From NCBI RefSeq assembly GCF_018476525.1, contig NZ_JAHCST010000028.1:36330-100329 (forward strand): a stretch of 64,000 nucleotides of DNA, given 5' to 3'. The stretch comes from Acrocarpospora catenulata (GTDB lineage: Bacteria > Actinomycetota > Actinomycetes > Streptosporangiales > Streptosporangiaceae). The position numbers and the translations under genes were made by a program. Positions 16,705-25,948 of the stretch are shown in pieces. The notes under the pieces were generated by a model. The model was not told where the DNA came from. It ran no database searches and saw nothing but the letters and a program-made list of their open reading frames with translations. How positions within the stretch are numbered: position 1 is the first letter of the stretch; the number at the start of each line of letters is the position of its first letter.

Positions 16705-17475
16705 GTGAGGCTGGCGGTCAGCACGCTGGGCATGCCGGGGGAGAAGCTCCCGGCCGCGATCGTCGTCGCGTCCGGCCACGGCTGCGACGGGTTGGAACTC
16801 CGATTGCACCCGGACACCGGCGTGCACGCCGGTCTCTCGCTCCTGGAGCGTACGGCGGTGCGCCGCGCGGTGAGCGACGCCGACCTGAGCATCGCGACTC
16901 TCGCCGGATACATCAGAATCGCCCAGACGGGCCGGGACACCCCGGTGATCGAGGCGCTCCAGGCCGACCTGGAACTCGCCGCCGACCTGGGCGCACCCGC
17001 GGTCCGGGTCTTCCCCGGCGGCGACGACATCGCCGCCGGCGCCCGGCGGCTCCGCGCGGTAGCCGATTTCTGCCGGGAGCGCAGGCTGCGGGTACTGGTG
17101 GAGACCCATGACGCGCTCCCCACCGGCGCCGGCGTGGCCACCCTGCTGGACGCCGCCGACCGCCCGGAGGCCGCCGCCATCTGGGACGTGCTCCACCCGT
17201 GGCGCAACGGCGAGCCCCCCACCGACACGGTCAAGGCGCTCGGCGACCATCTGGCGTACGTGCAGATCAAGGACGCGGCCTCGGCGGCCAACCCGACCCC
17301 GCGCCGGCTCGGGTCGGGCGCGGTGCCGCTGGAGGAGTGCGGCGAGCAACTGCGCGGGTTCGGCGGCTGGGTCTCCCTGGAGTGGGAGCGCACCTGGTAT
17401 CCCCAGGTCGAGCCGGTCGAACGGGTACTGCCCGGCGCGGTCGCCTGGGTGGCCCGCTACGGCTGGGGCTCCTAG
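16705..17475 (+). CDS. Sugar phosphate isomerase/epimerase (TIM barrel)
   Basis: The 256-residue protein fits the xylose-isomerase-like TIM-barrel family: LAVSTLGMPG at the start, GCDGLELRL on strand 2, LRVLVETHDA carrying a metal-binding glutamate and histidine, AAIWDVLHPW with D and H ligands, YVQIKDA, and SLEWERTW near the end. Such enzymes isomerise or epimerise ketoses or inositol-derived sugars with a divalent metal. It sits 21 bp behind the LacI gene and is probably cotranscribed with it. GTG start after AAGGGGGG. A second member of the same fold occurs in the operon near 22.7 kb. Confidence 0.82.
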   Translation: MRLAVSTLGMPGEKLPAAIVVASGHGCDGLELRLHPDTGVHAGLSLLERTAVRRAVSDADLSIATLAGYIRIAQTGRDTPVIEALQADLELAADLGAPAVRVFPGGDDIAAGARRLRAVADFCRERRLRVLVETHDALPTGAGVATLLDAADRPEAAAIWDVLHPWRNGEPPTDTVKALGDHLAYVQIKDAASAANPTPRRLGSGAVPLEECGEQLRGFGGWVSLEWERTWYPQVEPVERVLPGAVAWVARYGWGS

Positions 17476-17527
17476 CTCCCATCACATATGTGCCATTGAG
17501 GGGGGCGAAGCCTATGCTTCTCTCGAA

Positions 17528-20308
17528 ATGGCGCGTTTGTGGGTTCTCGGGCAGCTCCGGGGCGAGGTCGAGGGGCAGCCGGTCGATCTGGGCCCGCCGC
17601 TCCAGCGGGCAGTGATCTCCAGATTGGTGTGCGCCGGCGGGCACGTGGTCTCCGCCGACAGGTTGATCGACGATCTGTGGCGGGGTCAGCCGCCGCCGAA
17701 GGCGCTGGGCGCGCTGCAGGTGTACGTATCCAACCTCCGCCGAGTCCTGGAGCCAGGCAGGGCCCCACGGACCCCGGCCACGGTCCTGGCGAGCGCTCCG
17801 CCTGGCTACCTGCTGCGGCTTGACGACGACGCCGTCGACGGGTGGCGGTTCGCCAAGCTCGTTGGTGCCGCGGCGAACCTTCTCCATGAGGGACAGCCGG
17901 CCAAGGCGCTGCGCACGATCGACGATGCCTTGTCGCTGTGGGGAGGTCCCGCCCTCGCCGAGTTCGCCGAGGAGGAGTGGGCGGTTCTCGAGGCGTCCAA
18001 ACTGGAGGGGTTGCGGGTCGACGCGGTCGAATACCGCGCGGAAGCGGCGCTTGCCGTCGGTCGTCATGTGGAGGTCGTTCCCGAGCTGGAGCGGCATGTC
18101 GCCGCCCACCCGCTTCGGGAGAACGCGGTGCGGCTCCTGGCTCTGGCCTACTACCAAGGGGGGCGGCAGTCGGAGGCGCTGGCGGCGCTGCGCAGGACCC
18201 GGGCGATGCTCGCCGATGAGCTGGGTACGGATCCCGGACCTGCGCTGAGAAAGCTCGAGGTCGACATCCTCGCTCACAACGTCGTCCTTGACGTGCCCGT
18301 GGTCGCCGCTGTTTCCGCCATTCCTGCCGAGCCGGCGTCTCAACCCGCACCGCCGTCCGGGATGATCGGCCGTGCGGCGGAGTTGGCCCGCCTGGTCTCC
18401 GCCGCCGAGCAGGCCAGGCGCGGGTTCCGGGTGGTCTGGCTCGGTGGGGATCCCGGCGCGGGCAAGAGCACCCTGGCCGACGCCCTGCTGCGCCACCTCG
18501 GTGACGAGGGCTGGCAGGTCACGGTCGGCCGGTGTCCGGAAACGCTCGGCGGTGTGCCGCCCGCGTGGGCGTGGAGTGAGATCCTCCGCGACCTGTTCGC
18601 CGTGCACCCCCCGGACCCCGAGATCGAGGTACGGCTGGCGCCCCTGCTGGGCCACGACGCCGCGCCAGTCGGTGAGTTCTGGCTGGCGCAGGCTGTGGGG
18701 GACTACCTGGAGGGCGTGCCGGGGCCGCTGCTGCTGGTGCTTGAGGATGTACACCGCGCCGACGACGCCACTCTCCAGTTGCTGCGTCACCTTGCGGCGA
18801 GGCTGGCCGACATCCCCGTCCTGGTGGTCTTGACGCACCGGCCCTCCGAGACGGGCGACCACCTGGTGGCGGCGGGGGCCGCCCTGGCCGTCCAGGCGGC
18901 CGAGAACGTGACCCTCCGGGGGCTCGGTGAGGACGATGTCCGCCGCCTGCTGGCGGAACGGTCCGGTATGGAGGTGGACGCGGCCATCGCCCGTACGGTC
19001 ACCGAACGCACCGGGGGCAATCCGCTGTTCGTGGCCGAGACAGCCAGGTTGCTCGCGACCGAGGGGGCCTCGGCGGCTCATTCGCTGCCGCCCGGCGTCC
19101 GCGATCTCATCCGCAGGCGTATCGCCCGCCTCCCCGCGACGGCCCAGACAACCCTGCGCAACGCCGCGGTCATGGGACGGGACGCCGACGTGGACGTGCT
19201 GATCGCCATCCAGGATGTTGACGAGGAGACGGTGCTGGACGGCCTGGAGGCGGGCGTGCTCACCGGGCTGCTCACCGAACCCAGACCCGGGCAGGTCCGC
19301 TTCACGCACGTCCTGGTCCGCGAGACCCTCTACGAGGACATCACCAGGCTGCGCCGTACCAGGCTGCACGCGAAGGTGCTCGCCGCGCTGGAGCGGCTGC
19401 GGCCGGGCGACGTCGGCGCGCTCGGCTACCACGCGCTGGCCGCCGCCACCGCCGCCACGGCCCGCGACGCCGCCGAGTACGCGCGGAGAGCGGCGACCCA
19501 GGCGTCCGGCGTGTACGCCCACCGGGAGGCGGCGGTGCTGCTGGAGGGCGCCCTAGACGCCCTCGACCTCGGGACGGAACCCGCCGACGACCTCCGGTTG
19601 GATTTGCTGTGTCGCCTGACCTCCGCGCAGGCGAGCGCGGGTGACCTGGTGCGGGCGACGGCGACACGCAAGGGTGCGCTGGCGATCGCCCGGCGGCTCG
19701 GCGACCCGGTCGCGCTCGCCCGCGCCGCGGTGGCCAACGACGCGCCCGTGATCTGGATGGGGCAGACCGACAACGAGGTCGACATCGACCTCGTGGCGGC
19801 CATCCGCGGGTGCCTGCCCGTCGCGAGCGGCGAGCTGCGGTGCCGGCTGCTCGCCACGCTCACCCAGGAGTTGGTGGGCCACGACGACGAGCTCACGGAA
19901 AGCGCGAGCACCGAGGCCGTCGAGATCGCCCGCGGCCTCGGCGACCCCCGCTTACTGTGCCTGGCGCTCAACGCGCGCTACTGGGTGGCATTCGTGGCCG
20001 ATCGCCGCGAGGAACTGGAGGCGATCGGGCAGGAACTGCTGGAGACCTCCGTCCGCGACGGCCTGCTCGGCTACCAGACCCTCGGCCACTACGCGCTGGG
20101 CATGGTCGCGCTCGGGCGCAACGACTGGGCCACGGCCCAGAGTCACGCCGGACGGGCGCTCGAATACGCGAGGCTCAGCTGGCCGTCATCGCGTTCCCCG
20201 ATGCCCTCCACCTCCTGGTCAAGGGAGAATGCGAGCGGGCTGAGGCGGCCCTTCCCGAGTTGGCGGGTGAGGCCGGCCAATCCGATACCGCCCTCCACGC
20301 AACCATGA
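17528..20308 (+). CDS. SARP/AfsR-type regulator, C-terminus frameshifted
   Basis: Domains in order from the ATG: OmpR-like winged helix (about 1-90), bacterial transcriptional activation domain (about 98-243), and an AAA/NB-ARC ATPase with Walker A GGDPGAGKST (near residue 305), then helical repeats. This is a large SARP, normally a pathway activator of secondary metabolism. The reading frame breaks near position 20,175: downstream, the conserved-looking repeats continue in another frame (AQLAVIAFPDALHLLVKGE) while the annotated frame gives S/P/R-rich nonsense to 926 residues. Even the other frame stops soon, so the C-terminal repeats are truncated. Codon 809 is TTA, rare here and typical of bldA-dependent genes. 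DNA-binding and ATPase parts are intact, so partial function is possible. Confidence 0.78.
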   Translation: MARLWVLGQLRGEVEGQPVDLGPPLQRAVISRLVCAGGHVVSADRLIDDLWRGQPPPKALGALQVYVSNLRRVLEPGRAPRTPATVLASAPPGYLLRLDDDAVDGWRFAKLVGAAANLLHEGQPAKALRTIDDALSLWGGPALAEFAEEEWAVLEASKLEGLRVDAVEYRAEAALAVGRHVEVVPELERHVAAHPLRENAVRLLALAYYQGGRQSEALAALRRTRAMLADELGTDPGPALRKLEVDILAHNVVLDVPVVAAVSAIPAEPASQPAPPSGMIGRAAELARLVSAAEQARRGFRVVWLGGDPGAGKSTLADALLRHLGDEGWQVTVGRCPETLGGVPPAWAWSEILRDLFAVHPPDPEIEVRLAPLLGHDAAPVGEFWLAQAVGDYLEGVPGPLLLVLEDVHRADDATLQLLRHLAARLADIPVLVVLTHRPSETGDHLVAAGAALAVQAAENVTLRGLGEDDVRRLLAERSGMEVDAAIARTVTERTGGNPLFVAETARLLATEGASAAHSLPPGVRDLIRRRIARLPATAQTTLRNAAVMGRDADVDVLIAIQDVDEETVLDGLEAGVLTGLLTEPRPGQVRFTHVLVRETLYEDITRLRRTRLHAKVLAALERLRPGDVGALGYHALAAATAATARDAAEYARRAATQASGVYAHREAAVLLEGALDALDLGTEPADDLRLDLLCRLTSAQASAGDLVRATATRKGALAIARRLGDPVALARAAVANDAPVIWMGQTDNEVDIDLVAAIRGCLPVASGELRCRLLATLTQELVGHDDELTESASTEAVEIARGLGDPRLLCLALNARYWVAFVADRREELEAIGQELLETSVRDGLLGYQTLGHYALGMVALGRNDWATAQSHAGRALEYARLSWPSSRSPMPSTSWSRENASGLRRPFPSWRVRPANPIPPSTQP

Positions 20309-20336
20309 CTGCTCCGAAAAACCGGTTCTCTCGGGC

Positions 20337-20352
20337 GTACTGATCTCAGTAC
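20337..20352. promoter_or_regulatory. Palindrome upstream of the EF-G paralogue
   Basis: GTACTGA and TCAGTAC flank a 2-bp centre, a perfect 7-bp dyad and a good shape for a TetR-like operator. It lies about 60 bp ahead of the leader peptide of the EF-G-like gene and straddles the end of the out-of-frame SARP remnant. Confidence 0.45.
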
Positions 20353-20409
20353 ACTCGCCGCGAACGGCGCGCCGACGAGCGTGTCATTGACGAGGGAGAG
20401 GAGCCGACT

Positions 20410-20499
20410 GTGCGGCACAGCATCGCTGCGGTCATTCCCCCGTCACGGTATGAGGTGATCCTGGTGTCTTCGCCCGCCCGGTGCCGGCTGCGCGGCTGA
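20410..20499 (+). CDS. Leader peptide of the EF-G paralogue
   Basis: A 29-codon frame (GTG start, GAGGAG six bases before it, TGA stop) encodes MRHSIAAVIPPSRYEV and a short tail ending RCRLRG. It precedes alternative RNA hairpins and a translational-GTPase gene, the layout of a ribosome-sensing leader. Its last codons overlap the first strand of the alternative hairpin set. It is a prediction from layout, not from homology. Confidence 0.5.
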   Translation: MRHSIAAVIPPSRYEVILVSSPARCRLRG

Positions 20500-20596
20500 C
20501 ACCGGAGACCCCGGCGGACATCTGACCTTCCTGCTCCGCGTCGAAACGGTCGGCGGGGCAATGTTCTGCTGACGCGGTGCTGCCGCGTCGGATTTT
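20490..20596 (+). promoter_or_regulatory. Candidate transcription attenuator
   Basis: Three segments can pair in mutually exclusive ways: CCGCGTC (20536-20542), GACGCGG (20571-20577) and CCGCGTC again (20583-20589). Pairing of the last two gives a 7-bp hairpin followed by GGATTTT, an intrinsic-terminator shape; pairing of the first two prevents it. GCGCGG at 20490-20495, at the end of the leader peptide, can pair with the first CCGCGT (one G-U) and so free the terminator strand. A ribosome stalled on the leader would favour read-through. This is how ribosome-targeting antibiotics could induce the downstream gene. Confidence 0.55.
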
Positions 20597-20661
20597 CACG
20601 TGCCTGTCTTGTCCGGGAATCGCGCTGTCCCCAGCTGGATCGTCCTGAAGGGCCATGGGCC

Positions 20662-22695
20662 ATGCGCAACCACACGTTCCCTGTCCGCAATCTCGGCATT
20701 CTTGCCCACGTCGATGCCGGCAAGACCACCGTCACCGAGCGGATCCTCTATCTCACCGGCACCACGCACAAGCGCGGTGAGGTGCACGACGGGACCACCG
20801 TCACCGACTTCGACTCCCAGGAGCGCGATCGTGGGATCACCATCTTCGCCGCGGCGGTGAGCTGTGTCTGGGACGGCCACCGGATCAACCTGATCGACAC
20901 CCCGGGTCACGTCGACTTCGCCGCCGAGGTGACACGTTCGCTCCGGGTCCTCGACGGCGCGGTCGTGGTGTTCGACGGTGTCGCCGGGGTCGAACCGCAG
21001 AGCGAGGCGGTCTGGCGGCAGGCCGACCGGTACGGAACACCCCGGATCGCCTTCGTCAACAAACTGGATCGGGTCGGCGCCGACCTCGACGCGGTGGCCG
21101 ACGCGATCCGCGCGCGACTGCACCCGACTCCGTTGGTGGTCCAGCTGCCGATCGGGCACGCGGGCGGGTTCGCCGGCGTGGTTGACCTGGTGCGGATGCG
21201 GTCGCTGATCTGGGCCGACGGCCGCGACACGGTCCGCGAGGGCCAGGTGCCGCACATCCTGTGGAGCGAGGCCCAGCGGCGTCGCCGCCTACTGGAGGAG
21301 GCGGTCGCCGAACGGCACGCGAACGCGTTGGAGGAGTTCTGCGCGGAGTCGACGATCTCCGCCCCGACTCTCGCCGCCGCGCTCCGCGACCTGACCCTCA
21401 CCGGCGAGGGCGTGGTGGTGCTGTGCGGATCGGCCTACCGCAATCGCGGAATCGAGCCGCTGCTCGACGCCGTCGTGTCCTACCTGCCCGGACCTCAGGA
21501 TGTCCCTGCGGTACGCGGCACCCATGGGCAGGAGCGCGCCCCCGATCCCGGGGCTCCGCTGGCGGCGCTGGTGTTCAAGGTGTCCTCGAACGCCACCGGA
21601 CGCCTCGCTCACCTGCGCGTGTATTCGGGAACGATCGAGAAGGGAGACACGGTGCTGGACACCGGTACGGGACGTACGGAGCGGATCGGACGGATCCTGC
21701 GGGTCCAAGCCGATCGCCACACCGAGGCGGACCGGGCGGTGGCCGGGGACATCGTCGCGGTGGTCGGGCTGAAGGCGGTGCGTGCCGGTACCACGCTGTG
21801 CGCGCCCGGGGCTCCGTTGGTCCTCGAACCGCCGGGTACGACCGACCCGCTCGTTTCCGTGGCCGTCGAAGCCAGGCGGAGCACCGACACCGACCGGCTG
21901 GCGGCGGCGCTGGCGCGGCTGACCGAGGAGGATCCTTCGCTGGTGGTCCGGACCGCCGAGACCGGTCAGACGCTGCTGTCGGGGATGGGCGAACTGCACC
22001 TGGAGGTTGCCGTGGAGAAGATCCGCCGGACCGCGCGCCTCGACGTCAACGTGGGCCGGCCACGGGTGGCCTACCGGGAGACGGTGGTCCAGGGCGTGTC
22101 CGGGCTGGTGTACCGCCACGTCAAACAGGACGGCGGCGCCGGTCAGTTCGCCCATGTCGTGCTCGATGTGGCGCCGCTGGAGTCCACCGAGGGCTTCGAG
22201 TTCCACTCGGCCGTCGTGGGCGGCCGGGTGCCGAAGGAGTACGTCCGGGCAGTGGAGGCAGGCGCCAGGGACGCCCTGGCCGAGGGCCCGCTCGGCGGCC
22301 ACCCGGTGACCGGCCTGCGCGTCACGCTGCTCGACGGGGCCACCCACCCGAAGGACTCCTCCGAGCTCGCCTTCCGTACGGCGGGCAGGCTCGGCCTCAG
22401 GGAGGCCCTGCGGGCCGCGACGATGGCGCTGCTCGAACCGGTGGCCGAGGTCACGGTGACCGTGCCGGAGGCCGACGTCGGCGGGGTGCTGGGCGATCTG
22501 GCGGCACGGCGCGGCCGCGTCACCGGCTCGACCGCGCGGGCGGGCACGGCGGTCGTCACCGCGATCGTGCCGCTGGCCGAGACGTTCGGCTACGCGACCC
22601 GCCTGCGCAGCCGTACCCACGGCCAGGGGACCTTCACGACCAGGTCCGCCGGTTACGCCCCGGTGGGCACTGCCGCGGCGGGGAAGTCCCGCTAG
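20662..22695 (+). CDS. EF-G paralogue / ribosomal-protection-like GTPase
   Basis: A 677-residue translational GTPase with G1 AHVDAGKT (residues 15-22), RGIT of switch I, G3 DTPGH (79-83), G4 NKLD (133-136), then domains II-V including GMGELHLEV and a C-terminal [10 protein letters not shown] element. It is closer to EF-G ([20 protein letters not shown]) than to classical Tet(M)/Otr(A), but it is a second-type EF-G of the FusB-like kind, shorter than housekeeping EF-G and not located in an rpsL-rpsG-tuf cluster. It probably translocates or rescues ribosomes under antibiotic stress. A leader peptide and attenuator lie upstream; a strong terminator lies behind. Confidence 0.85.
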   Translation: MRNHTFPVRNLGILAHVDAGKTTVTERILYLTGTTHKRGEVHDGTTVTDFDSQERDRGITIFAAAVSCVWDGHRINLIDTPGHVDFAAEVTRSLRVLDGAVVVFDGVAGVEPQSEAVWRQADRYGTPRIAFVNKLDRVGADLDAVADAIRARLHPTPLVVQLPIGHAGGFAGVVDLVRMRSLIWADGRDTVREGQVPHILWSEAQRRRRLLEEAVAERHANALEEFCAESTISAPTLAAALRDLTLTGEGVVVLCGSAYRNRGIEPLLDAVVSYLPGPQDVPAVRGTHGQERAPDPGAPLAALVFKVSSNATGRLAHLRVYSGTIEKGDTVLDTGTGRTERIGRILRVQADRHTEADRAVAGDIVAVVGLKAVRAGTTLCAPGAPLVLEPPGTTDPLVSVAVEARRSTDTDRLAAALARLTEEDPSLVVRTAETGQTLLSGMGELHLEVAVEKIRRTARLDVNVGRPRVAYRETVVQGVSGLVYRHVKQDGGAGQFAHVVLDVAPLESTEGFEFHSAVVGGRVPKEYVRAVEAGARDALAEGPLGGHPVTGLRVTLLDGATHPKDSSELAFRTAGRLGLREALRAATMALLEPVAEVTVTVPEADVGGVLGDLAARRGRVTGSTARAGTAVVTAIVPLAETFGYATRLRSRTHGQGTFTTRSAGYAPVGTAAAGKSR

Positions 22696-22702
22696 CCCAG
22701 CC

Positions 22703-22732
22703 ATGGCCCCGTCCGCACGCGGACGGGGCCAT
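22703..22732. terminator. Strong hairpin terminator
   Basis: A perfect 13-bp stem (ATGGCCCCGTCCG paired with CGGACGGGGCCAT) and a CACG loop stand between the convergent EF-G paralogue and isomerase genes, so it can serve both directions. Confidence 0.85.
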
Positions 22733-22741
22733 CCCCGGACC

Positions 22742-23584
22742 TCAGGCAGGCCCGAGGTCGGGGGCGATCAGCCGGGCGTAGCGGTCGCGGGTGGTGGTCA
22801 GGACGGTCTCCGGGTCGGCGGCCCAGAGGTCGGCGTTGAAGATCTCGACCTCGATGTCGCCGGCGTACCCGGTCTCGGCCACCGCCCGGGTGAGCGGGGT
22901 GAAGTCGATCACGCCGTCGCCCATCATGCCCCGGCCGAGCAGGACGTCGGCGGGGAGGGGGACGAGGAAGTCGCAGACCTGGTAGCTCGCGATCCGGGTT
23001 CCGGCGCGGGCGATCTGCGGGAGCACGTCGGGATCCCACCACAGGTGGAAGGTGTCCACGACGACGCCGACCACCTCGGGCGGGTACGGCTCCGCGAGGT
23101 CGAGCGCCTGGGCCAGGGTGGAGAGCACCGCCCGGTCGGCACAGTACATCGGGTGGAGGGGTTCCAGCGCCAGCCGTACGCCACGGTCGGCGGCGTAGGG
23201 GGCCAGTGTGGCGAGCGCGTCGGCCACCCGGGCGCGGGCGGCGGGCAGGTCGCGGGAGAAGGTGCCGAGGGGTTCGCCGGGGATCACGCCCGGGAGGCCG
23301 CCCACCACCATGACGAGACAGGCGGCCTGGAGCGCCGCGGCCTCGTCGATCGCGCGGCGGTTGTCGGCGAGGGGGTCGGGGCCGGTCAGGAAGCCGCCGC
23401 GGCAGAGTGAGGAGACCCGCAGGCCGGCGTTCTGGACCAGTTTCACCGTCTCGTCCAGGCCCTGTTGGGCGACGTCCTGCCGCCAGAGGCCGATGGCGCC
23501 GACGCCGTGCCGGACGCAGCCGGCGACCGCCTCGGCGACCGTCCAGCGCCGGGTCGTCCACTGGTTGAGGGAGAGGCGGTTCAC
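22742..23584 (-). CDS. Sugar phosphate isomerase/epimerase, third gene of sugar operon
   Basis: A 280-residue TIM-barrel protein of the xylose-isomerase-like family. Visible elements are LSLNQWTTRRWTVAEAV at the start, LALEPLHPMY with catalytic/metal residues, VVVDTFHLWW supplying D and H ligands, SYQVCDF, and IEVEIFNADLW with the final glutamate. It begins with GTG overlapping the DUF993 stop (GTGA), so the three genes of the operon are translationally coupled. With a dehydrogenase and a class-I-aldolase-like protein upstream, it likely belongs to a pathway that oxidises, isomerises and cleaves a sugar or cyclitol. Exact substrate unknown. Confidence 0.84.
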   Translation of the reverse strand: MNRLSLNQWTTRRWTVAEAVAGCVRHGVGAIGLWRQDVAQQGLDETVKLVQNAGLRVSSLCRGGFLTGPDPLADNRRAIDEAAALQAACLVMVVGGLPGVIPGEPLGTFSRDLPAARARVADALATLAPYAADRGVRLALEPLHPMYCADRAVLSTLAQALDLAEPYPPEVVGVVVDTFHLWWDPDVLPQIARAGTRIASYQVCDFLVPLPADVLLGRGMMGDGVIDFTPLTRAVAETGYAGDIEVEIFNADLWAADPETVLTTTRDRYARLIAPDLGPA

Positions 23585-24753
23585 CGGCCGTGCACCGCGA
23601 GGAGGGCGCGCATGCGGTACGCGGCGAGGTCCGGGTCGGTCAGCAGCCCGGCCTGGTCGGCCAGCCGGAACACCTCGGCCAGGTGGGGCAGCGACCGGGC
23701 CGACTGGGCGCCGTTGACCATGGTGAACGCGGGCTGGTGGCCGTTGAGCCAGGCCAGGAAGACGATTCCGGTCTTGTAGTGGTAGGTGGGCGCTTCGAAG
23801 ATCTTCCGAGACAGCGCAACGGTTGGTCCGAATATTTCGTGATATTTCGCGAGGTCGGCCGCACGCCCGCTGCCGACGGTTTCTGTTTCGGCTTGGTCGA
23901 GGGCGTGGAGGGCGGCTGCGGCGGCTGGGGCGATGGCGTCGAAAATGCCGAGAAGCGCGTGTGAGCCTGAGGCGATCAGCGACGGATAGTTGAAGTCGTC
24001 ACCCGTGTAGACCCGCACCCCCGGCGGCAGCGCCGCCCGTAGCCGGATCTCGTGGTCCTCGTCCAGCAGGGAGACCTTGACCCCGTCGATCCGGGCGGCG
24101 TTGGCGTGGATCAACTCCAGAAAGGACGCGGTGGCCGCCGCCACGTCACGCGCCCCCCAGTAACCCGCCAGCTGAGGATCGAACATCTCACCCAGCCAGT
24201 GCAGGATCACCGGACGGTCCACCTCGGCCAGCAGCTTGCCGTAGACCGCGTGATAGTCCGAGGGGGTACGCGCGACCGCCGCCAGCTGCCGGCTGGCCAT
24301 GATGATCACCCCGGCCCCGGCCTCCTGGACGGTGGCGATCTGCTCCCGGTAGGCGGCCTCGATGGCCGGGAGGGTGCGCGCCTCCGGCAGATGATCGGTC
24401 CCCGCCCCACAGGCCACCAGCTCCGCCGGATCCCCGAAGTCCCGCGCCAGCTCGGCGGTCCGCCGGATCAGCTCCCGGGTGGCAGCCCAGTCCAGCCCGT
24501 TGTTCCGCTGCGCGGTGTCCATGGCCTCGGCCACCCGCAGCCCGTACGACCAGAGGTGCCGCCGGAACCCCAGCGTGGCCGCCCAGTCCAGCGCGGCCGG
24601 CGCCCCGGGCGTGTTGTCCCGCAGCGGATCGGCCACCACATGCGCCGCAGCGTACGCCACCCGCCCGGCGGGGGGACCCTCCGGCTGCTCCCAGACGACG
24701 GGTGAGCGGAGCGGGTACCGCCCCAGGCCCGGCAGTTCCACGACCGCGCTCAC
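23581..24753 (-). CDS. DUF993 (dihydrodipicolinate-synthase-like) protein
   Basis: The 390-residue product matches the DUF993 group, related to the DapA/aldolase TIM barrels. Recognisable parts are AALDWAATLGFRRHLWSYGL, MDTAQRNNGLDW, VIIMASRQLAAVA, PVILHWLGEMFDP, a lysine in IDGVKVSLLD that may form the Schiff base, and VYTGDDFNYPSLI. The true start is the GTG overlapping the dehydrogenase stop; a longer frame upstream reads as its antisense-like shadow and was discarded. It may cleave or condense a keto-sugar acid produced by the dehydrogenase and isomerase. Confidence 0.82.
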   Translation of the reverse strand: MSAVVELPGLGRYPLRSPVVWEQPEGPPAGRVAYAAAHVVADPLRDNTPGAPAALDWAATLGFRRHLWSYGLRVAEAMDTAQRNNGLDWAATRELIRRTAELARDFGDPAELVACGAGTDHLPEARTLPAIEAAYREQIATVQEAGAGVIIMASRQLAAVARTPSDYHAVYGKLLAEVDRPVILHWLGEMFDPQLAGYWGARDVAAATASFLELIHANAARIDGVKVSLLDEDHEIRLRAALPPGVRVYTGDDFNYPSLIASGSHALLGIFDAIAPAAAAALHALDQAETETVGSGRAADLAKYHEIFGPTVALSRKIFEAPTYHYKTGIVFLAWLNGHQPAFTMVNGAQSARSLPHLAEVFRLADQAGLLTDPDLAAYRMRALLAVHGR

Positions 24754-25892
24754 AGGTCGGTCACCGCCAGCCGCCGCCCCTCCGCGTGCGAGCGCAGCCC
24801 GAGCTCGGCGAGTTGCACCCCGCGAGCCCCGGCCCGCAGCGTGTACGGGAACGGGGTGCCCGCCAGCACATGCCGCACGAACATCTCCCACTGGATCTTG
24901 AACCCGTTGTCGAACTCCCCGTTATCCGGAATTTCCGACCAACCATCGCGGAACCGGGTGTCGGCTGGAATATCGGGATTCCAGACCGGCTTGGGGGTCA
25001 CGCTGCGATGCTGCACCCGGCACCCTCGCAGCCCGGCCACCGCGCTCCCATGGGTCCCGTCCACCTGGAACTCCACCAACTCATCCCGATGCACCCGCAC
25101 CGCCCAGGAGGAGTTGATCTGTGCCACCACCCCCCCTTCCAGCTCGAAGATCCCGTACGCCGCGTCGTCGGCGGTCGCCTTGTACCGCTGCCCCCGCTCG
25201 TTCCACCGCTCCGGAACATGCGTGCTGACCTGCGCGTACACCGAAACCACCCGCCCGAACAGGTTCTCCAGGACATACGCCCAGTGCGGGAACATGTCCA
25301 GCACGATCCCGCCCCCGTCCTCGGCCCGGTAGTTCCAGGACGGGCGCTGCGCGGCCTGCCAGTCGCCTTCGAAGACCCAGTAGCCGAACTCACCGCGTAC
25401 CGACAGGATCTGCCCGAAGAACCCGCCGTCGATGAGCCGCTTCAACTTCAGCAGCCCCGGCAGGAAGAGCTTGTCCTGCACCACGCCGTTGCACACCCGC
25501 GTCTCCTCGGCGGCCCGCGCCAGCCGGATCGCGTCCGCCACCGTCTCGGCGGTCGGCTTCTCGGTGTAGACATGCTTGCCGGCCGCGATGGCCTTCAGGG
25601 TGGCATCCACCCGGGCGGGGGTGACCTGGGCGTCGAAGTAGATCTCGGCGTCGGCCAGCGCGGCGTCCAGGTCGGTGGTGTGGTCGGGGATGCCGTGCCG
25701 TTCGGCGATCTCGGCCAGCTTGGCGGCGTTGCGCCCGACCAGGATCGGCCGCAGCCGGACCCGTTGCCCGGTGGGCAGGTCCACCCCGCCCTGCGCGTTG
25801 ATGGCCAGCACGGATCGCACCAGATGCTGCCGGTACCCCATCCGTCCGGTGACGCCGTTCAACACGACGCTGAGCACACGGTCGCCCATCAC
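24750..25892 (-). CDS. Gfo/Idh/MocA-family oxidoreductase
   Basis: This 380-residue NAD(P)-dependent dehydrogenase starts with a Rossmann segment (LSVVLNGVTGRMGYRQHLV; the GxxGxxG core is GVTGRMG), shows HVYTEKPTAETVADA, with the EKP motif that marks the family, and GGGIVLDMFPHWAYVLE, carrying the conserved D and H of the active site. It oxidises a sugar or inositol hydroxyl group. It is first in a coupled operon with DUF993 and isomerase genes. Its promoter region contains two LacI-type palindromes shared with the divergent alpha-glucosidase gene. Confidence 0.87.
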   Translation of the reverse strand: MMGDRVLSVVLNGVTGRMGYRQHLVRSVLAINAQGGVDLPTGQRVRLRPILVGRNAAKLAEIAERHGIPDHTTDLDAALADAEIYFDAQVTPARVDATLKAIAAGKHVYTEKPTAETVADAIRLARAAEETRVCNGVVQDKLFLPGLLKLKRLIDGGFFGQILSVRGEFGYWVFEGDWQAAQRPSWNYRAEDGGGIVLDMFPHWAYVLENLFGRVVSVYAQVSTHVPERWNERGQRYKATADDAAYGIFELEGGVVAQINSSWAVRVHRDELVEFQVDGTHGSAVAGLRGCRVQHRSVTPKPVWNPDIPADTRFRDGWSEIPDNGEFDNGFKIQWEMFVRHVLAGTPFPYTLRAGARGVQLAELGLRSHAEGRRLAVTDL

Positions 25893-25904
25893 ATCTCCTT
25901 GAGT

Positions 25905-25918
25905 GGAAAGCGCTTTCC
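25905..25918. promoter_or_regulatory. LacI-type operator, perfect palindrome
   Basis: GGAAAGCGCTTTCC, a perfect 14-bp palindrome with the central CG of LacI/GalR operators, 12 bp upstream of the dehydrogenase start. A second small dyad (CTCCTA-GGG-TAGGAG, 25920-25934) follows at once. Confidence 0.8.
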
Positions 25919-25948
25919 GCTCCTAGGGTAGGAGTCCGTGACTGGGTC

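Noticed and set aside
20662..22695. Classical tetracycline-resistance Tet(M)/Otr(A) protein
   Set aside because: The G-domain neighbourhood ([20 protein letters not shown]) and C-terminal element follow EF-G rather than Tet(M); it is better called an EF-G paralogue, with ribosome protection left open.
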